A stretch of DNA of 32,226 nucleotides from Planctomycetota bacterium (GCA_024276075.1 JAJRXX010000002.1:1-32226); one strand, 5' to 3'. Shown: positions 14,728 to 22,850, numbered from the stretch's first letter. Notes: generated by a model not told the origin, from the sequence alone. A program made the numbers and translations.

Positions 14728-17700
14728 ATGGAACTCGCCACACGATACAACCCCTCTGAAGTCGAGCCGCAGGTCGCACAGGCCTGGGCCGATGCCGGCG
14801 CATTCCACGCTCAACCAAATAACCCCAGCCCGCCCTATTGCATCGTCATACCCCCGCCGAACGTCACCGCCGCCCTGCACCTGGGCCACGCGCTCAACAA
14901 CACACTCCAGGACATCCTCATCCGCTGGCGACGCATGGCAGGCGACAACGCCGTCTGGATACCCGGCACCGACCACGCGGGCATCGCCACCCAAACAGTC
15001 GTCGAGAAACGCGTGCTCGCCGACGAGGGCAAAAAACGCACCGACTTCCAGCGTGACGAATTCGTCGCCAAAATCCAAGCCTGGAAAGACGAATACGAAA
15101 AACGCATCACCGAGCAACTCCGGCTCATGGGCTGCTCGTGCGACTGGGACCGCCAGCGGTTCACCATGGACGACATGTGCGCATGCGCCGTGCGCGAGGC
15201 GTTCTTCAAGCTATTCAAAGACGGTCTGATCTACCGCGGCAAACGCCTGGTCAACTGGGACCCCGCCACCCAAACCGCGCTCGCTGACGACGAGGTCGAG
15301 ATGCGCGACGTCGACGGCCACTTCTGGTACCTCAAATACCCGCTCGCACCCGGCAGCGACTCCGTCACCATCGACGGCCAAAAAATAACACACGTCACCG
15401 TCGCCACCACCCGGCCCGAGACCATGCTCGGCGACACAGCAGTAGCCATTAATCCCAAAGATCACCGCGCCGCCGCACTCGTCGGCAAACATGTCTTGCT
15501 ACCCATCGTCAACCGCACGATCCCGATCATCGCCGACGACTACGTCGTCCTACCCGACCCCGACAGCGACGACGCCAAAGCCCGGTTCGCCACCGGGTTC
15601 CTCAAGGTCACGCCCGCCCACGACCAAAACGACTATGAGATTGGCCTGCGACACGACCTGGAAATCATCAACATCATGGCTCCCGACGGCTCGATCAGCG
15701 ATCAACACGGTTGGCCCGACGACGGCATCACCAACGCCGACACGGACGCGGTGCCCTTGGGCTTGGACCGCGACAAAGCCCGCAAAGCCATCGTCGATTG
15801 GTTCCGCAAAAACAACCTGCTCGAAGAGGTGCGCCCCTACCGCCACGCCGTCGGACACAGCTACCGAAGCCACGTGCCCATCGAGCCGTATTACACAGAC
15901 CAGTGGTACGTGAAGGTCACCGACGACCGTTTAGCCAACGCCGCCCTACGCGCCTTGGCCAGAGACCAATCCGAAACGAGCTCCGACACGAGCCGCGACC
16001 GTAAGGGAACGGTCCCCCCCGCCACGAACTTCGAAACGAACCGCGACCGTAAGGGAGCGGTCCCTCCCGTCATGCCCCCCCCCGCCAACCATTACCTCAT
16101 CACCTTCACCACCTACGGCTCCTGGCTCCACGGCGACGCCAAAGGGTCCGTCGACAAACAGCACAACACCCCCGGCTCGCCATTCGTCCCAGAGAACAAA
16201 AAACGAGAACACTTCGAGCAAGACGAACTCAAACACGACCCGGTAACACTCGACACAAACCAGCGTCGTTGTGTGCGCGACACCATCCAGGAAGTCTGCC
16301 GCCACCGCGGTTGGCAACTCCACGCGTGCAACATACGCACCAATCACGCCCACATCGTTGTCGGGACCGACGACACACCCGAAAAGGCCATGAACGACTT
16401 TAAAGCCTACGCCACCCGCCGCCTCAATGAGCGGGGATGGATCGAAAAAGACCTGCCAATTTGGACACGCCACGGCAGCACGCGACACCTCGACGATGAG
16501 CCCTCTGTCGAAGCCGCGTGCCGTTACGTGCTCGATGAGCAGGGCGACGACCAGGACGCGATAGCGACGGATAACGGGCAAGACGAGAAGAAACCGCTCC
16601 CTCACGGTCGCGGCTCGCCAGAGAAACCCTGGCACGGCAAGCTCCGATTCACGCCCGACCGCTACGCCAAGACGTTCCAGACTTGGCACGAAAACATCCG
16701 CGACTGGTGCATCTCACGACAACTCTGGTGGGGACACCGAATACCGGTGTGGTTTTTCTTACTAAAAGATGACCCTGGTGGCGATACAACCCAGTTTCGA
16801 AAAGAAACACTTGATTGGTTCAATCAATATGCCCGCGAACTTCAAGTCCACGGTGATATTGAAATTCGCCAGAACACCGAGGGTATCTTGAGGCAACTAT
16901 GTAGCCGAACGAAAAAAGCGGATGAGGCAATAAATTATTTAATTAGATACACCTCCGGTCTCACCACCGATCATCAGAGCAATGCTCTGCAAAAATCACA
17001 AGAACTAGTAAAAGATTCCGATCTTGATTTCTCACGTGTCGATCAACTGGCTCGCCGCGTGGGAGAGCGTTTTATCACTCTTGAACAAGACCCCGACGTC
17101 CTCGACACCTGGTTCTCGTCCGCCCTGTGGCCGTTCAGCACACTCGGTTGGCCCGACGACACACCCGAGCTAAATACCTGGAACCCCGGGGCTGTGCTGT
17201 GCACCGCGCGCGAGATCATCACCCTGTGGGTCTCACGCATGGTCATGCTCAACCTCTACCTGCTCGATCGGCTGCCATTCAACGACGTCTTTATCCACGC
17301 CATGATCCAGGACGGCGACGGGCGCAAGATGAGCAAGTCACTGGGCAACGGCGTCGATCCCTTGGACATCATCGCCAGCCACGGGTCCGATGCCATGCGC
17401 TTCACACTCGCGGCCATGACCACCCAGACCCAGGACGTCCGCTTGCCCGTGGTCAAGGACCCCAAAACCGGACGCAACACCAGCGACAAGTTCGACACCG
17501 GTCGCAACTTCGCCAATAAGGTCTGGAACGCCACCCGCTTTGCGCTGACCAAGCTCGCCGAAGCGAAACAGGCCACGGGCCAAAGCCCTGCCGCCACCGA
17601 CGACGCCGAACTGCAGCTCGTCGACAAGTGGATCCTGTCGCGTCTGGCCGTCACCGTGCGCGACGCCACCACAGCCCTGGACCGCTACGACTTCCACAGC

Positions 17701-18459
17701 TACGCCCAGGGTCTGTACGACTTCTTCTGGCGTGACCTGTGCGACCGGTACATCGAAGCTGTCAAGCCCACCGTCACCCAAAATCCCGCTCAGCAGCGCA
17801 TGCTCGCACTGTGCATCGACGCGAGCCTACGCTTGCTGCACCCCGTCATGCCGTTTGTGACCGAAAAACTCTGGGAGAAGTTAAACGACGTCGCACCCGT
17901 GCGCGAGGTCAGCGGCGTGCAACTGCACCCAAGCGCCCTGCTCGTACACGCCACCTGGCCACAGGTCGCACCGGAACTCATCGACGAGCAAGCCGAAGCA
18001 GCGTTCGCACTGGTCACGCAGATCGTCACCGCGCTACGCCAGGTGCGCACCACGCACAAGGTCGCTCCCCGCCAGACCGTTACCTTCTCCGCACAAGCAC
18101 CGCCCGACACGGCTCAGGAGATCCTCGAGCAGCGGCAGCTCATCGAGACCCTCGCAAACGTCGTCGCCGCCGAGGTTGGCCCACGCGTTGAAAAGCCCAA
18201 CGACGCAGCCGAGACCCTCGTCGGCAGTGATATCCGCCTCTACCTGCACAGCCTGATCGACGCCGACGCCGAGCGCACGCGCCTGACCAAACAACTCGAC
18301 GAGGCCAAAAAGAACATTGCCGCCCTTAATGGCCGTCTGGCTAACAAGTCCTACATCGACAAAGCACCGCCGCACCTCGTCGCACAGACCCGCGACCAAC
18401 TCGCCACCGCTGTGAAGGAAGCCGACACGCTCGGGGAGCAACTCGCCGCGTTGGGCTAG
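14728..18459 (+). CDS. valS: Valine--tRNA ligase with embedded Y1-transposase-like domain
   Basis: 1243 residues, against about 880-950 for ordinary ValRS. The enzyme core is intact: PPPNVTAALHLGH (HIGH motif, 51-54), the CP1 editing region, WCISRQLWWGHRIPVW, DVLDTWFSSALWPFSTLGWP, KMSKS (867-871), the anticodon domain, and the C-terminal coiled-coil tRNA arm (last about 65 residues). Two extra blocks are inserted in frame. Residues about 421-630 hold REP-derived peptides (SRDRKGTVPP, NRDRKGAVPP) and then a Y1/HUH transposase-like domain (449 to about 620) with YGSWLHGD, H540-A-H542 and candidate tyrosine Y561. Residues about 676-786 are an unrecognised block with about 42% GC DNA. Both sit on either side of one conserved core segment. 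Whether the long protein is the working enzyme cannot be seen. It follows ffh by 11 bp; recO lies 166 bp downstream. Confidence 0.93.
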   Translation: MELATRYNPSEVEPQVAQAWADAGAFHAQPNNPSPPYCIVIPPPNVTAALHLGHALNNTLQDILIRWRRMAGDNAVWIPGTDHAGIATQTVVEKRVLADEGKKRTDFQRDEFVAKIQAWKDEYEKRITEQLRLMGCSCDWDRQRFTMDDMCACAVREAFFKLFKDGLIYRGKRLVNWDPATQTALADDEVEMRDVDGHFWYLKYPLAPGSDSVTIDGQKITHVTVATTRPETMLGDTAVAINPKDHRAAALVGKHVLLPIVNRTIPIIADDYVVLPDPDSDDAKARFATGFLKVTPAHDQNDYEIGLRHDLEIINIMAPDGSISDQHGWPDDGITNADTDAVPLGLDRDKARKAIVDWFRKNNLLEEVRPYRHAVGHSYRSHVPIEPYYTDQWYVKVTDDRLANAALRALARDQSETSSDTSRDRKGTVPPATNFETNRDRKGAVPPVMPPPANHYLITFTTYGSWLHGDAKGSVDKQHNTPGSPFVPENKKREHFEQDELKHDPVTLDTNQRRCVRDTIQEVCRHRGWQLHACNIRTNHAHIVVGTDDTPEKAMNDFKAYATRRLNERGWIEKDLPIWTRHGSTRHLDDEPSVEAACRYVLDEQGDDQDAIATDNGQDEKKPLPHGRGSPEKPWHGKLRFTPDRYAKTFQTWHENIRDWCISRQLWWGHRIPVWFFLLKDDPGGDTTQFRKETLDWFNQYARELQVHGDIEIRQNTEGILRQLCSRTKKADEAINYLIRYTSGLTTDHQSNALQKSQELVKDSDLDFSRVDQLARRVGERFITLEQDPDVLDTWFSSALWPFSTLGWPDDTPELNTWNPGAVLCTAREIITLWVSRMVMLNLYLLDRLPFNDVFIHAMIQDGDGRKMSKSLGNGVDPLDIIASHGSDAMRFTLAAMTTQTQDVRLPVVKDPKTGRNTSDKFDTGRNFANKVWNATRFALTKLAEAKQATGQSPAATDDAELQLVDKWILSRLAVTVRDATTALDRYDFHSYAQGLYDFFWRDLCDRYIEAVKPTVTQNPAQQRMLALCIDASLRLLHPVMPFVTEKLWEKLNDVAPVREVSGVQLHPSALLVHATWPQVAPELIDEQAEAAFALVTQIVTALRQVRTTHKVAPRQTVTFSAQAPPDTAQEILEQRQLIETLANVVAAEVGPRVEKPNDAAETLVGSDIRLYLHSLIDADAERTRLTKQLDEAKKNIAALNGRLANKSYIDKAPPHLVAQTRDQLATAVKEADTLGEQLAALG
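15989..16617 (+). mobile_element. REP-flanked RAYT-like unit inserted in frame within valS
   Basis: A REP-associated tyrosine transposase-like (RAYT, Y1_Tnp) coding unit is bracketed by REP palindromes. Two direct REP copies lie at 15989-16014 and 16037-16062 (48-bp period), and an inverted copy at 16592-16617. The coding part has its own in-frame ATG at 16072. The family hallmarks are HYLITFTTYGSWLHGD, RGWQLHACNIRTNHAHIVV (HUH pair H-A-H at 16345-16353), FKAYATRRLNERG (tyrosine codon at 16408) and TRHGSTRHL. RAYT proteins are known to act on REP palindromes in other bacteria. Here the ORF does not stop but runs on into the ValRS frame. Exact insertion borders are not determinable; no clear target duplication was seen. 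Confidence 0.85.
16754..17085 (+). other. Low-GC in-frame block inside valS
   Basis: About 110 codons between HRIPVW and QDPDVLDTWF. A hand count over 16801-17040 gives 100 G/C in 240 bases (about 42%), against about 67% in the valS line starting at 15241. The encoded peptide (FRKETLDWFNQYARELQVH..., ...ADEAINYLIRYTSGL...) is mostly helical and matches nothing I recognise. Ordinary ValRS has a much shorter linker here. It probably comes from a different genomic source than the rest of the gene. Confidence 0.7.
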
Positions 18460-18474
18460 ACGGTTGTCGCAACT

Positions 18475-18495
18475 CCCCTCCCTTTTAGGGAGGGG
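18475..18495 (+). terminator. Hairpin after valS
   Basis: CCCCTCCC (18475-18482) pairs with GGGAGGGG (18488-18495) around a TTTTA loop, 16 bp past the valS stop. No U-run follows. A second palindrome, CCTCTCCCCT/AGGGGAGAGG, lies at 18546-18567. Both resemble dispersed C-rich repeats more than classical terminators; the tract at 41-85 is similar in style. Confidence 0.4.
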
Positions 18496-18545
18496 CTGGG
18501 GGAGGGTCGAGCGTCCGTGATTAACGAAGGCCACCCCTCACCCAA

Positions 18546-18567
18546 CCTCTCCCCTGGAGGGGAGAGG
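18546..18567. repeat. Perfect C-rich palindrome upstream of recO
   Basis: CCTCTCCCCT and AGGGGAGAGG are separated by only GG, 58 bp before the recO start. It forms part of a valS-recO spacer made of two such palindromes. Confidence 0.5.
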
Positions 18568-18625
18568 GGTTTAAAACAGCTTGTAGCCGGTTGTCGCACC
18601 GCCCACGACAACCTACGCTCACGCC

Positions 18626-19456
18626 ATGCCCCGCTTCAAGGACCAAGCCATCTGCATACGCCACATCGACTGGTCCGAGACCAGCCAGATCGTCGCGCTG
18701 CTCACACAAAACCACGGCAAGCTCCCCGGACTGGCCAAAGGGTCCAAACGCACCAGCCCCAGCTCCGTCGCACGCTACTCCGGAGGCATCGAGCTGCTCA
18801 CAGCGGGCCAAATCGTCGGCCTGACCAAACCCACCGCCGAGCTGGCCACGCTCACCGAGTGGGACCTCCAACACCCCTACTGGCACCTGCGCCACCACTT
18901 GGGCGCCCAGCAACTAGCCCTGTACGGCGTCGACCTGGCCAACGCGCTGCTCGCCGACCACGACCCGCACCCCAACGCGTTCCATGCCCTGGCACAGTTT
19001 CTCGATCAACTCGCCGATCCCGACCAGCACGCCCGGGCCCTGCTGGATTACCAATGGCAACTGCTCGAGGACACCGGCTACCGCCCGCAACTCGACCGAG
19101 ACGTGCGCACTGGCACGCTGATCAGCCCCGACCCTTCGCCCAATGGCCACGACACAACACACACCGACACCACCCAGCGTAAGTGGTACACCTTCGACCC
19201 CCACGCCGGCGGCCTGACGACCCAGGCCAGCGACCTTGAAAACGGTACTTGGCGAGTCCGCGTCGAAACCGTACACCTGTTGCGAAGCCTGACCGGGAGA
19301 CACGACGCCCCCCCCACACCCGCTACTGAGCTAGCTACCATCGACAGAGCCAATCGGCTGCTGTGCTCTTACGCCAGGGCTGTACTCGATCGCCAGCTAC
19401 CTACCATGCGGTTCGTGCTCGATCCCGAGTCGTCAGCCAAACACAGCAACAATTAA
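18626..19456 (+). CDS. recO: DNA repair protein RecO
   Basis: 276 residues. RecO helps RecR load RecA onto SSB-coated DNA in recombinational gap repair. The N-terminal OB-fold is recognisable (FKDQAICIRHIDWSETSQIVALLTQNHGKL at about 4-33, then GLAKGSKR and the GGIELLTAGQI strand). The middle is helical (ALAQFLDQLADPDQHARALLDYQWQLLEDTGYRPQL). The C-terminal region lacks the cysteine pair found in some RecO proteins. ATG at 18626 matches the family start (MPRFKDQAI). A longer overlapping frame starting at 18517 is a shadow. It converges with the unknown gene on the other strand, with 8 bp between the two stops. Confidence 0.85.
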   Translation: MPRFKDQAICIRHIDWSETSQIVALLTQNHGKLPGLAKGSKRTSPSSVARYSGGIELLTAGQIVGLTKPTAELATLTEWDLQHPYWHLRHHLGAQQLALYGVDLANALLADHDPHPNAFHALAQFLDQLADPDQHARALLDYQWQLLEDTGYRPQLDRDVRTGTLISPDPSPNGHDTTHTDTTQRKWYTFDPHAGGLTTQASDLENGTWRVRVETVHLLRSLTGRHDAPPTPATELATIDRANRLLCSYARAVLDRQLPTMRFVLDPESSAKHSNN

Positions 19457-19464
19457 TTTGATAA

Positions 19465-20208
19465 TTAATTCGATACCCCCCGCATCGCCCGTGCGGCCTC
19501 GCCCAACGCCTGGTGAATGATCTCGTGATCGGGTACCGCTTCCAAGCAGCGTTCCAACTGCTCGATGCGCTCCCTCTCGCCCAACGGTGCTTTGACCGTC
19601 GCCAACGCCACCTCGCCCAAAGCCTCGCACGCATCGAGGAACCAGTCCACAGGCGTCTCGCTGCCCAGTTCGATCGCGTCACTACTGTCGCTCTGGGCTG
19701 GCAAGCGAACCGGGACAGCGTCCGTCGGAGCCAGCCATTGATCGATCCACGCTGACTGTGGCGCCGCCACAGTTAGTTTGATTGACTGTTCACCCGCCGA
19801 CGCCAGCAGTGTCCACCGCGAAGCCGTCGCGGGGTTATCCGCAAACAGCACCTCGATACACTGCCCCCGCTTGCGTGCCGCGCGGTGCAACGCTATCGCC
19901 TCCTGAGTCTCATGCGGCCCCGTCACCACGATGCACCCCGCCCCCATGCGTCCCAGCCACGATTCGAGTGGCCCCTGCAGTCCTGCAGTCCCCAGCCGGG
20001 TCACGCCCTCCGCCGCGATCATACGCCGCTGGCGACGCGTTTCTTGGAGAGGCAACAGGATACGGGCGTAATACGCCCAGTCGCCGTGGTGCCGCGCCAG
20101 CGCCAATGCACGCAAGCAGTGCTCCTCGCAAGCCAGGTATTGCATCCCAGCCAACGCCTCGCTGGCACGCTCCATAATCGAATCAAGCTCGGTAGCGGTT
20201 GAAGTCAT
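19465..20208 (-). CDS. Conserved-looking protein of unknown function, helical N-terminus
   Basis: 247 residues from the ATG at 20208; the frame also allows a GTG at 20238, and neither has a strong ribosome site. I do not recognise a named family. The first 60 residues (ASEALAGMQYLACEEHCLRALALARHHGDWAYYARILLPLQETRRQRR) read like one or two TPR-type helix pairs. The middle has alternating strands (GAGCIVVTGPHETQEAIALHRAARKRGQCIEVLFAD) that could form an alpha/beta domain. The tail is helical again. No signal peptide is visible. It is divergent from rpmF and convergent with recO. Codon use is like its neighbours, which supports a real gene. Confidence 0.65.
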   Translation of the reverse strand: MTSTATELDSIMERASEALAGMQYLACEEHCLRALALARHHGDWAYYARILLPLQETRRQRRMIAAEGVTRLGTAGLQGPLESWLGRMGAGCIVVTGPHETQEAIALHRAARKRGQCIEVLFADNPATASRWTLLASAGEQSIKLTVAAPQSAWIDQWLAPTDAVPVRLPAQSDSSDAIELGSETPVDWFLDACEALGEVALATVKAPLGERERIEQLERCLEAVPDHEIIHQALGEAARAMRGVSN

Positions 20209-20276
20209 GACATTCACCACAGCCAAATCCGCGATCACCGGTCAGACGATTCTAGCCCGGCATGAGGCTCGACGCC

Positions 20277-20304
20277 TTGAACCGAAGCGAGAATCTACTA
20301 TAAC
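20277..20304 (+). promoter_or_regulatory. Candidate sigma-70 promoter of rpmF-plsX-fabH
   Basis: TTGAAC (20277-20282), 16-bp spacer, TATAAC (20299-20304), about 90 bp before the rpmF start. It lies in the divergent gap and is the best-looking promoter in front of the fatty-acid cluster. No operator was recognised. Confidence 0.5.
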
Positions 20305-20394
20305 ATGCTCTAGGTAACGATCTGTACAATGGCGTGGGCGTCTAACCCACTGCGGTTTCAAAGATTACTTAGATCAAACAAAAGAGGCGTTCCC

Positions 20395-20577
20395 ATGCTC
20401 CCCTGTCAACGAAAAACACGGACGCAAACCCGAACGGGCCGGGCACACCAAGCGCTCAAAGCACCCCATGGCGTACAATGCCCCAACTGCGGCAGCGTCA
20501 AGTTCCCCCACGCGGCTTGCAGAGAGTGCGGATACGTGCGCCCCGGCCTGAAGCTGGCTGTAGCCAAGGAAGACTAG
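20395..20577 (+). CDS. rpmF: 50S ribosomal protein bL32
   Basis: 60 residues from the ATG at 20395, which has AGAGG about 7 nt upstream; the longer frame from 20329 is not the start. It begins MLPCQRKTRTQTRTGRAHQ with the basic N-terminus of bL32, followed by ALKAP and a zinc finger, CPNC...CREC (CxxC x about 9 CxxC). It is a structural component of the large ribosomal subunit. The rpmF-plsX-fab arrangement is classic in bacteria. Its TAG stop shares one base with the GTG start of plsX, indicating translational coupling. Confidence 0.95.
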   Translation: MLPCQRKTRTQTRTGRAHQALKAPHGVQCPNCGSVKFPHAACRECGYVRPGLKLAVAKED

Positions 20578-21608
20578 TGCGAATCGCCATTGACGTCATG
20601 GGCGGCGACCATGCCCCGGACGCGATCCTCGCGGGCAGCTTGGCAGCAGTAGACCTGCTGGCGCCACAGGACCGCCTAGTCCTCGTAGGTGACGCCCAGG
20701 CGATCCGCGACGCCATGACCGAACGTGGACTCACCGACGAGCCCCGCATCGAGGTTGAACCCACCACCCAAATAATCGAGATGGACGAGGTGCCCACCGC
20801 TGCGGTGCGCAAAAAGCCCGACAGCTCGATCGTGCGCATGGCCGAGTTGGGCAAAGCTCGTGCGGGCGACAGGCGCTGCGACATCATCCTCAGCGCAGGC
20901 AACACGGGCGCGTGCGTCGCAGCAGCGCAGATGTCGATGCGTCGGCTCCCGGGTGTACACCGCCCGGGAATCGCGGTGACCTTCCCCAGCTTTGCAGGGC
21001 CGCTGGTCATCTGCGACATCGGTGCCAACCCCGACCCAAAGCCGCACCACCTCCACCAATACGCAGTAATGGCCAGCGTCTATGCTCGCAGCACGGTCAA
21101 CAAAGACAATCCCCGCGTCGCGCTGCTCTCCATCGGAGGCGAGGAGGGCAAGGGTAATTCGCTAGTCAAAGAAGCCGCCAAGCTTATCCGTGCCGATAAG
21201 TCAATCAACTATGTCGGTTTCGCCGAGGGGCGTGACCTCTTCGCCGACCGTGCCGACGTGATCATCACCGAGGGGTTTACGGGTAACGTCGTGATCAAGC
21301 TCGCCGAGGGGCTCTCCTCGGGGCTGTTCCAGATGATCGCCAGCGAAATATTTGAGGTAAACCCCGAGTTGGCCATGCAGCTCGAGCCGATTGTGAAGGG
21401 CATCTACAAGAAACACGATTACCATGAATTCGGCGGCGCGCCGCTGCTGGGCGCCAACGGCATCTGCTTCATCTGCCACGGGTCTAGCATAGCCAAGACC
21501 ATCACCTCCGCGATCAAGAGCGCGATCTCATACGCCAAGCTAGACGTGAATAAAGGCATCGTCGAAGCGCTGGGGCAGCTAGAGCCCGTCCAAGAGGGAG
21601 TTGTATGA
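20577..21608 (+). CDS. plsX: Phosphate acyltransferase PlsX
   Basis: 343 residues from the GTG at 20577, preceded by AAGGA and overlapping the rpmF stop. PlsX makes acyl-phosphate from acyl-ACP for phospholipid synthesis and acts as a peripheral membrane enzyme. Conserved pieces are IAIDVMGGDHAPDAILAG at the start, SAGNTGACVAA, CDIGANPDPKPHHLHQYAVMA, LLSIGGEEGKGNSLVKEA, and DVIITEGFTGNVVIKLAEG followed by GGAPLLG. The length is normal. The stop overlaps the fabH start as ATGA (21605-21608). Confidence 0.96.
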   Translation: MRIAIDVMGGDHAPDAILAGSLAAVDLLAPQDRLVLVGDAQAIRDAMTERGLTDEPRIEVEPTTQIIEMDEVPTAAVRKKPDSSIVRMAELGKARAGDRRCDIILSAGNTGACVAAAQMSMRRLPGVHRPGIAVTFPSFAGPLVICDIGANPDPKPHHLHQYAVMASVYARSTVNKDNPRVALLSIGGEEGKGNSLVKEAAKLIRADKSINYVGFAEGRDLFADRADVIITEGFTGNVVIKLAEGLSSGLFQMIASEIFEVNPELAMQLEPIVKGIYKKHDYHEFGGAPLLGANGICFICHGSSIAKTITSAIKSAISYAKLDVNKGIVEALGQLEPVQEGVV

Positions 21609-22615
21609 CAACCCCATCAGCCGCCGGCCGTCGGGTGGTTGGCGTTCGCCTGGCCGGCACAGGCATGGCCGTGCCGCCTCGCGTCGTTACCAACGAAGAA
21701 CTAGCGAAAACGGTCGACACCAATAACCAATGGATCGTCCAGCGCACCGGTATCAAGCAGCGCCGCGTGCTTGATGCACCCGCCACCGAGTTGGACCTAG
21801 CCAAGCAAGCATTAACCGACGCCCTGCGAAGCGCCCAGATGCAGCCGGGCGAACTTGACATGGTCATCTGCGCCACCATGACGCCGGGCATGAGCTGCCC
21901 ATCGACCGCGGTACGGCTCACAGCCGAGGTCGGCGCACAGCCCTCTGGAGCCATGGACATCAGCGCCGCGTGCAGCGGCTTTGTATACGCAATTAACCTC
22001 GCCGCCACCCTGATCGAGTCGGGCCGATACCGCAACGTCGCTGTCGTCGGCGCCGAGGCCATGAGCCGTATCACCGACTGGGACGACCGCCGCACGTGTG
22101 TGCTGTTCGGCGACGGCGCGGGTGCCGCGGTCTTCACCGCATGTGACGACCCAAACCGCGGCTGCCTACACCAGTCAATGGCCAGCGACGGCAGCCAGTG
22201 GCGACACCTGTTCGTCCCCCGCACCGACGACGACCTGCCTCAAAACGGTGAATTCAACGGCAAGCTCAACACCCTACAAATGAACGGCCGCGAGGTGTAT
22301 AAGTTTGCGGTGGGCACCCTGCAACGGATGATCGACAAATCGCTGGCCGACTGCGGGCTCAAACCCGCTGACCTGGCCATGATCATCCCTCATCAGTCGA
22401 ACCAGCGCATACTCGAATCGGCACGCGAGAAGCTGGGCCTACCCGAAGACAAGCTGTACATTAACATCGACCGATTCGGCAACACCTCCGCAGCCAGCGT
22501 ACCCATCTGCCTCCACGAACTGTGCGAAGCAAAACGGCTCAAGACGGGCGACTTGGTCCTGTTCGTCGCTCTGGGTGGCGGCTTGACATGGGCGTCGAGC
22601 CTGTGGAGGCTCTAG
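21605..22615 (+). CDS. fabH: Beta-ketoacyl-ACP synthase III (FabH)
   Basis: 336 residues. FabH condenses acetyl-CoA (or another short acyl-CoA) with malonyl-ACP to start fatty-acid synthesis. The catalytic triad is visible: C123 in AACSGF, H263 in IPHQSNQRI, N293 in FGNTSAASVP. GDGAGAAVF and the C-terminal GGGLTWASSLWRL are typical. It is translationally coupled to plsX through ATGA. The TAG stop (22613-22615) is built from the TA and first G of a REP-bearing element. If that element ends at the TA at 22851, the original stop was TAA at the same place, so the protein end is unchanged. Confidence 0.96.
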   Translation: MTTPSAAGRRVVGVRLAGTGMAVPPRVVTNEELAKTVDTNNQWIVQRTGIKQRRVLDAPATELDLAKQALTDALRSAQMQPGELDMVICATMTPGMSCPSTAVRLTAEVGAQPSGAMDISAACSGFVYAINLAATLIESGRYRNVAVVGAEAMSRITDWDDRRTCVLFGDGAGAAVFTACDDPNRGCLHQSMASDGSQWRHLFVPRTDDDLPQNGEFNGKLNTLQMNGREVYKFAVGTLQRMIDKSLADCGLKPADLAMIIPHQSNQRILESAREKLGLPEDKLYINIDRFGNTSAASVPICLHELCEAKRLKTGDLVLFVALGGGLTWASSLWRL

Positions 22616-22850
22616 AACGTTTTCTCAATGCATATAAAATATCGAAAGGACTCCGAAACGAGCCGCGACCGCCACAAAACGGGGCTCCCCGCCTTGACGA
22701 GCCCCGACCGCCACGAAGCGGGGCTCCCCGCCTTGACGAGCCGCGACCGCCACGAAACGGGGCTCCCCGCCTTGACGAGCCGCGACCGTGAGGGAGCGGT
22801 CCTCTTCGTTCTTTAGAAACAGCTCTCCGCATCCATTTTGTTAGACACTC
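22615..22850 (+). mobile_element. REP-array mini-element C3 between fabH and fabD
   Basis: The left end GAACGTTTTCTCAATGCATA matches element C2 (GAGCGTTTTCTCAATGCGTA), including the following ATCGAAAGGACT. The centre holds three 39-bp tandem units and a terminal REP copy (22659-22802). The right end ..GACACTC is followed by TA (22851-22852) and is diverged. It separates fabH from fabD by 269 bp in an otherwise tight cluster. It is non-coding. Confidence 0.6.
22658..22802 (+). repeat. Tandem 39-bp REP-derived array (3 units plus REP)
   Basis: Units at 22658-22696, 22697-22735 and 22736-22774 each read ACGAGCCGCGACCGCCAC then RAARCGGGGCTCCCCGCCTTG, differing at one to three bases. A standard REP unit follows from 22775. 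Within each unit CCGC/GCGG and GGGG/CCCC can pair, so the transcript could form a row of hairpins between fabH and fabD. Confidence 0.8.

Noticed and set aside
15946-16689. A 247-residue open frame on the minus strand opposite the valS insert
   Set aside because: It is antisense to clear Y1-domain and ValRS coding sequence, its translation looks like GC-rich shadow, and it lacks a ribosome site.
18517-19182. 221-residue plus-strand frame overlapping recO
   Set aside because: It is a different frame of recO with His/Arg/Pro-rich shadow composition; the recO frame has family motifs and correct length.
22658-22802. Possible CRISPR array because of regular 39-bp units
   Set aside because: Units are contiguous with no unique spacers, and they derive from the REP palindrome found elsewhere. 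No cas genes are nearby.
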